This document shows, one piece after another, positions 61,343 to 64,000 of a stretch of DNA of 64,000 bases. Location of the stretch: assembly GCF_000422425.1 (NCBI RefSeq), contig NZ_AULT01000023.1:40117-104116 (forward strand), written 5' to 3'. The stretch's first letter is position 1. Each line of letters begins with the position of its first letter. Position numbers and translations under genes: made by a program. This stretch comes from Oceanospirillum beijerinckii DSM 7166 (GTDB taxonomy: Bacteria; Pseudomonadota; Gammaproteobacteria; Pseudomonadales; Halomonadaceae). Below the pieces are notes generated by a model. It was not told where the DNA came from, ran no database searches, and was given only the letters and a program-made list of their open reading frames with translations.

Positions 61343-62083
61343 ATGTTTAAAAAACTATTGGCCACTATCGGCATAGGCGGTGCAAAAGTGGATACCATTT
61401 TGACTACTGAAATTGTAAGCCCTGGCGATACGATCAGTGCCAACATTGTGGTAGTGGGTGGTGATAGTGAACAAGAGATATCTGGACTGGATCTGGCTCT
61501 GATGACCCGGGTTAAAGTCGAGCGTGACGATACCGAGATGATGCTGAATAAGTCTCTGGCTCACTGGCATATTGCGGATAAGTTTGTGATTCAACCCGGT
61601 GAAGTGAAAGAGATTCCTTTCACGGGTACTCTGCCCCATGAAACACCGATTAGCGCTAATGAGGCCCGCAATAATCAGACCCGTGTATGGATTGCGACTG
61701 GTCTGAATATTGATATGGCCATTGATGCCAGTGATAAAGATCCTCTTCATGTTGTGGCAACCTCTACACAGGGTAAGGTGTTACAGGCGATGGACGATTG
61801 CGGCTACTCTCTGGTAAAAGCTGATGTGGAAGAGGGGCAGCTGAGAGGCAATGGTTTTGTCTCAACAACCGGCTGTTATCAAGAGCTTGAGTTTCGTCCT
61901 AATAAGTTTGCGCTGTTTGGTCTGAATGAAGTGGAAATCTCTTTTGTGCCTACGCCAGACCAAACGCATATCCTGCTGGAGCTGGATCGTAACTTTGGTG
62001 GCGATAGCTACCTGAGTCTGAGTCTGGGCAACAATATAAGCCAGGAAGAAGTGACAGCCCGAATTAAAGGCTTATTAGGTTAA
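61343..62083 (+). CDS. Spo0M-like (arrestin-fold) protein
   Basis: A 246-residue protein of the sporulation-control Spo0M family (PF07070), common in non-sporulating proteobacteria. It starts MFKKLLATIGIGGAKVDTIL, has two beta-sandwich halves (VSPGDTISANIVVVGGDSEQ and FVIQPGEVKEIPFTGTLPHETP) and a C-terminal half with ELEFRPNKFALFGLNEVE then FELDRN-like LLELDRNFGGDS. Its role outside Bacillus is unknown; it may scaffold protein contacts. Single-gene unit with its own terminator. Confidence 0.9.
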   Translation: MFKKLLATIGIGGAKVDTILTTEIVSPGDTISANIVVVGGDSEQEISGLDLALMTRVKVERDDTEMMLNKSLAHWHIADKFVIQPGEVKEIPFTGTLPHETPISANEARNNQTRVWIATGLNIDMAIDASDKDPLHVVATSTQGKVLQAMDDCGYSLVKADVEEGQLRGNGFVSTTGCYQELEFRPNKFALFGLNEVEISFVPTPDQTHILLELDRNFGGDSYLSLSLGNNISQEEVTARIKGLLG

Positions 62084-62096
62084 ACGCAGTTATAAG

Positions 62097-62121
62097 AAAA
62101 CCGGGGCTGGCTCCCGGTTTT
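62097..62121 (+). terminator. Terminator after the Spo0M-like gene
   Basis: AAAACCGGG (62097-62105), loop GCTGGCT, CCCGGTTTT (62113-62121). The symmetric A and T ends would act in both directions. Confidence 0.85.
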
Positions 62122-62205
62122 GCTTCTATCTTGTAACAACCAATGTCCCAAACCAGATATATTTGATCCAGATTATACGCGTCTTTAATAACCCATAAGT
62201 GCGTA

Positions 62206-62976
62206 TCAGGTGATATCGTTTAACACTGCGGCATCGGGTATAATCCGCACTTCTCCCTGCCAACCCTGAGCTGTTTTTTCTGCAATCACTAATGCTGTAT
62301 CGATCTCATTGGCACTGACCAACAATCCTTCGGGACTCCAGATGCCGCTGCATCCGATAGGATACCAACCGCCGGTTGGGTGATTATAGTTCGCCATCGC
62401 CACCAGCATATTAAATTGCTCTGCGTCTGCTGCCATTTTCGCAGTATCATCCGCATAACCGCCTTCAGTGATTAACACTCCTGCAACATAGATATCAGCT
62501 CCTAACACTGCATATTGCTGCGCATGGTGCTCAGAGTTCATATCTGCACAGATCCCGTTGCCGACTTTCACCTTATTGATATTTAAGATCTGTAAGTCTT
62601 TACCAGGTTGGAAAAACAGATCTTCACCCGGATGCAGGTTCATTTTGCGATAACTGAGCACGTTACCTTCAGGCGTAAAGATCAACGCGCCAATATAGGG
62701 CTTCCCTTCTCCTTTCAGAGGAGCGCCTACTACAATAAACATCTGATGCAAAACTGCGGCGCCTTTGAATAACTCCAGGCACGAGTCATCGTCCGTTATC
62801 GCTAACTGCCCGGCCAGCTCAGGTTCATACCCGGTTAATGATAACTCAGGAAATACCAGATAAGACACCTGATGGGCAGAAGCTTGTTGAATGACTCGTA
62901 AGTGCTCACGAATATTAGTGGCTATGGCACCTTTTTTAACGGCTATTTGAGCAACCGCCAACTTAAAATGGCTCAT
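62206..62976 (-). CDS. Carbon-nitrogen hydrolase (nitrilase superfamily)
   Basis: A 256-residue amidase of the nitrilase superfamily with the catalytic triad E44 (VFPELSLTGY), K111 (YRKMNLHPGE) and C143 (GNGICADMN). The N-terminus AVAQIAVKKG is typical. The substrate is not readable; it is not obviously a beta-ureidopropionase (shorter, and 48 kb from the pyrimidine genes), and omega-amidase or small amide hydrolysis is possible. Single-gene unit. Confidence 0.88.
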   Translation of the reverse strand: MSHFKLAVAQIAVKKGAIATNIREHLRVIQQASAHQVSYLVFPELSLTGYEPELAGQLAITDDDSCLELFKGAAVLHQMFIVVGAPLKGEGKPYIGALIFTPEGNVLSYRKMNLHPGEDLFFQPGKDLQILNINKVKVGNGICADMNSEHHAQQYAVLGADIYVAGVLITEGGYADDTAKMAADAEQFNMLVAMANYNHPTGGWYPIGCSGIWSPEGLLVSANEIDTALVIAEKTAQGWQGEVRIIPDAAVLNDIT

Positions 62977-63170
62977 AGGTATTCCTGCTCTGTTGGCATA
63001 TAGTCGCTAAATTATAGCGTCAAAATACCCATGAGACACAATATGTCCTAAAAAAACACACCGTAACTCACTGATCTATATTGGAATATTCTATGCTAAT
63101 ACCTTTTTATGAAAGCCTTGAAATATTAGCATGATTGTTGTTCAAACCACTCGAAGTGGCCTATATAGAT

Positions 63171-63365
63171 CTACTTTTCCAAGTGAGTATTTTTATCGGG
63201 AATTTCCATCAGAAAGTCGGTTATACCGATATCAATGCCATTTTGAGATAACAGAGTACTCACCTGTCCTCTATGATGTGTTTGATGATTGAACAGGTGG
63301 GATACCAGTTCGGCAAAGCTTCGCTGGCTCACAATACCTTGGGTATTGCTGTAGCTCAGGTCTTT
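63171..63365 (-). pseudogene. dinB-family gene, 3' fragment disrupted by insertion
   Basis: The minus-strand frame below 63366 encodes about 64 residues of a DinB-family four-helix protein: DLSYSNTQGIVSQRS, then the metal-ligand helix LVSHLFNHQTHHRGQVSTLL with the family histidines and ITDFLME near the end. The N-terminal ~100 residues are missing; upstream sequence is an IS200/IS605-type element. The remaining 5' part should lie beyond the other end of the element, outside the window. The gene is therefore interrupted. Confidence 0.75.
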
Positions 63366-64000
63366 TTGACATCCTCCCCGCCCTAAAGGACGGGGATTCC
63401 TACAGCTAGACGGCCATGCCCGACCGCAAGAATGTTCCTGGCCGCGTTCACATCGCGGTCGTGAGTGACACCACACTCACTGCAGGTCCATTCTCTTATT
63501 CGCAAACCTGATCTACCTCTCGGACTACTGACGGAAATACAACCGCAGCACGAACAGGTTTGGGTGGTGTACGACTCATTCACTTCTTTGAAAACAATAC
63601 CTGCGTGAACGCATTTATAATCCAGCATCGTTTTCAGCATGGCCCAACCTGCATCCAGTACAGACTTGGCCATCTTGGTTTTGGCTAATGAGGAGGATTT
63701 CACGTTGCCCACATAAATTTCACCCGAACGGTTCACCAGTGAGCGACTGAATTTGTGCAAGGCATCTTTGCGACGGTTGGCAATCTTGGCGTGGATCGCC
63801 TTAACTCGATTATTGTTGCCCGCACGTTGAGCAATGGCCAATTCAGGCTCAAGATCCCGGTAGAACCGACCCGCCTCCAGCTTGATGCCATCAGAACAGG
63901 TCGCCGTATCTTTAAGGCCCAGATCGATACCGATACTATCCTGGCCTGTCGGTATCTCTGGTTCGGCATCCACGACAACATTGAAATACCAGCGACCACG
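63366..64000 (-). mobile_element. IS200/IS605-type element (TnpB only seen), right end and partial
   Basis: The element's right end is next to the dinB fragment and contains a GC-rich hairpin CCCCG (63376-63380) / CGGGG (63391-63395), typical of the subterminal right-end hairpin of this IS family. The exact boundary, near 63366-63371, is estimated from where dinB homology stops. The left end is outside the window. No TnpA is visible in the part present. Confidence 0.75.
63383..64000 (-). CDS. tnpB: TnpB (RNA-guided nuclease), 5' part outside window
   Basis: The C-terminal ~205 residues of an IS605 OrfB/TnpB protein; the frame is open to the window edge. The RuvC-like site is present: Asp in SIGIDLGLKD, Glu in IVFKEVNES and Asp in HDRDVNAARNIL. 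The zinc ribbon CSCCG...CSECG is complete. The stop codon lies inside the right-end hairpin, so the 3' end of the gene overlaps the expected omega-RNA scaffold. TnpB enzymes cut DNA guided by an RNA whose guide is the sequence flanking the element, here dinB. All visible catalytic residues are intact, so it may be active. Confidence 0.9.
   Translation of the reverse strand, partial: RGRWYFNVVVDAEPEIPTGQDSIGIDLGLKDTATCSDGIKLEAGRFYRDLEPELAIAQRAGNNNRVKAIHAKIANRRKDALHKFSRSLVNRSGEIYVGNVKSSSLAKTKMAKSVLDAGWAMLKTMLDYKCVHAGIVFKEVNESYTTQTCSCCGCISVSSPRGRSGLRIREWTCSECGVTHDRDVNAARNILAVGHGRLAVGIPVL

Noticed and set aside
62206..62976. Nitrilase-family gene as the missing beta-ureidopropionase
   Set aside because: It is short for that enzyme, lacks its recognisable signatures and is ~48 kb from the pyrimidine genes.

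Overview
The window looks like chromosomal DNA of a marine gammaproteobacterium of the Oceanospirillales type. The support is a gene set dominated by osmolyte, pyrimidine and hydroxy-acid catabolism fed by TRAP, BCCT and NCS1 transporters, moderate GC, gammaproteobacterial housekeeping genes (nth, rlmF, acnA) and a Zur-box-like site. The genus cannot be fixed from sequence reading alone. No rRNA, tRNA or CRISPR array was seen.

Layout. 0-3.4 kb: an HpaR-like MarR regulator and an MFS transporter with a very long repeat-built tail. 4-14.3 kb: a reductive pyrimidine/beta-alanine catabolic island with a Tsx-type porin, semialdehyde dehydrogenase, beta-alanine transaminase, LysR regulator, NCS1 permease and dihydropyrimidinase. 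It opens with an unexpected solitary CofG-like radical SAM enzyme. The first steps (dihydropyrimidine dehydrogenase, beta-ureidopropionase) are not here. Three promoters in the island share a palindrome of the form ACC-N4-GGT followed by an A-rich run. 14.7-21 kb: two aconitases, acnA and an unusually long acnB, divergently arranged. 21.2-25.6 kb: a DUF924 protein and a zinc-uptake ABC system of the Vibrio ZrgA type under a Zur-like box. 25.7-32.6 kb: nth, a bactofilin, a 21-bp tandem repeat, then a tight RHH-CHAD-ParA-Nudix operon, a tyrosine recombinase and rlmF.

32.8-37 kb: luxP (autoinducer-2 receptor) followed by a membrane protein with a LuxQ-like periplasmic sensor, two PAS domains, a degenerate GGDEF and an intact EAL domain. 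This is an apparent AI-2 to cyclic-di-GMP circuit. 37.4-42.8 kb: a TRAP transporter (PQM) and a BCCT betaine-type transporter with a structured leader. 43-49.9 kb: a 2-hydroxyacid region with FMN- and FAD-dependent dehydrogenases around an overlapping LysR/LuxR regulator pair, plus an orphan TRAP binding protein. 49.9-57.5 kb: glycine betaine catabolism (GbdR-like regulator, GbcB, GbcA) with an exonuclease/DUF294 pair between. 57.7-63 kb: AraC regulator and DMT exporter, HlyU, a periplasmic binding protein, Spo0M and a nitrilase. 63.2-64 kb: the 3' part of a dinB gene cut by an IS200/IS605-type TnpB element that runs off the window.

The two candidates most likely to be under-described systems are the RHH-CHAD-ParA-Nudix operon (possible polyphosphate-granule positioning or turnover module) and the LuxP/LuxQ-like EAL pair. 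The orphan CofG enzyme in a pyrimidine regulon is third. These readings rest on recognised motifs and gene order. No database search was possible.
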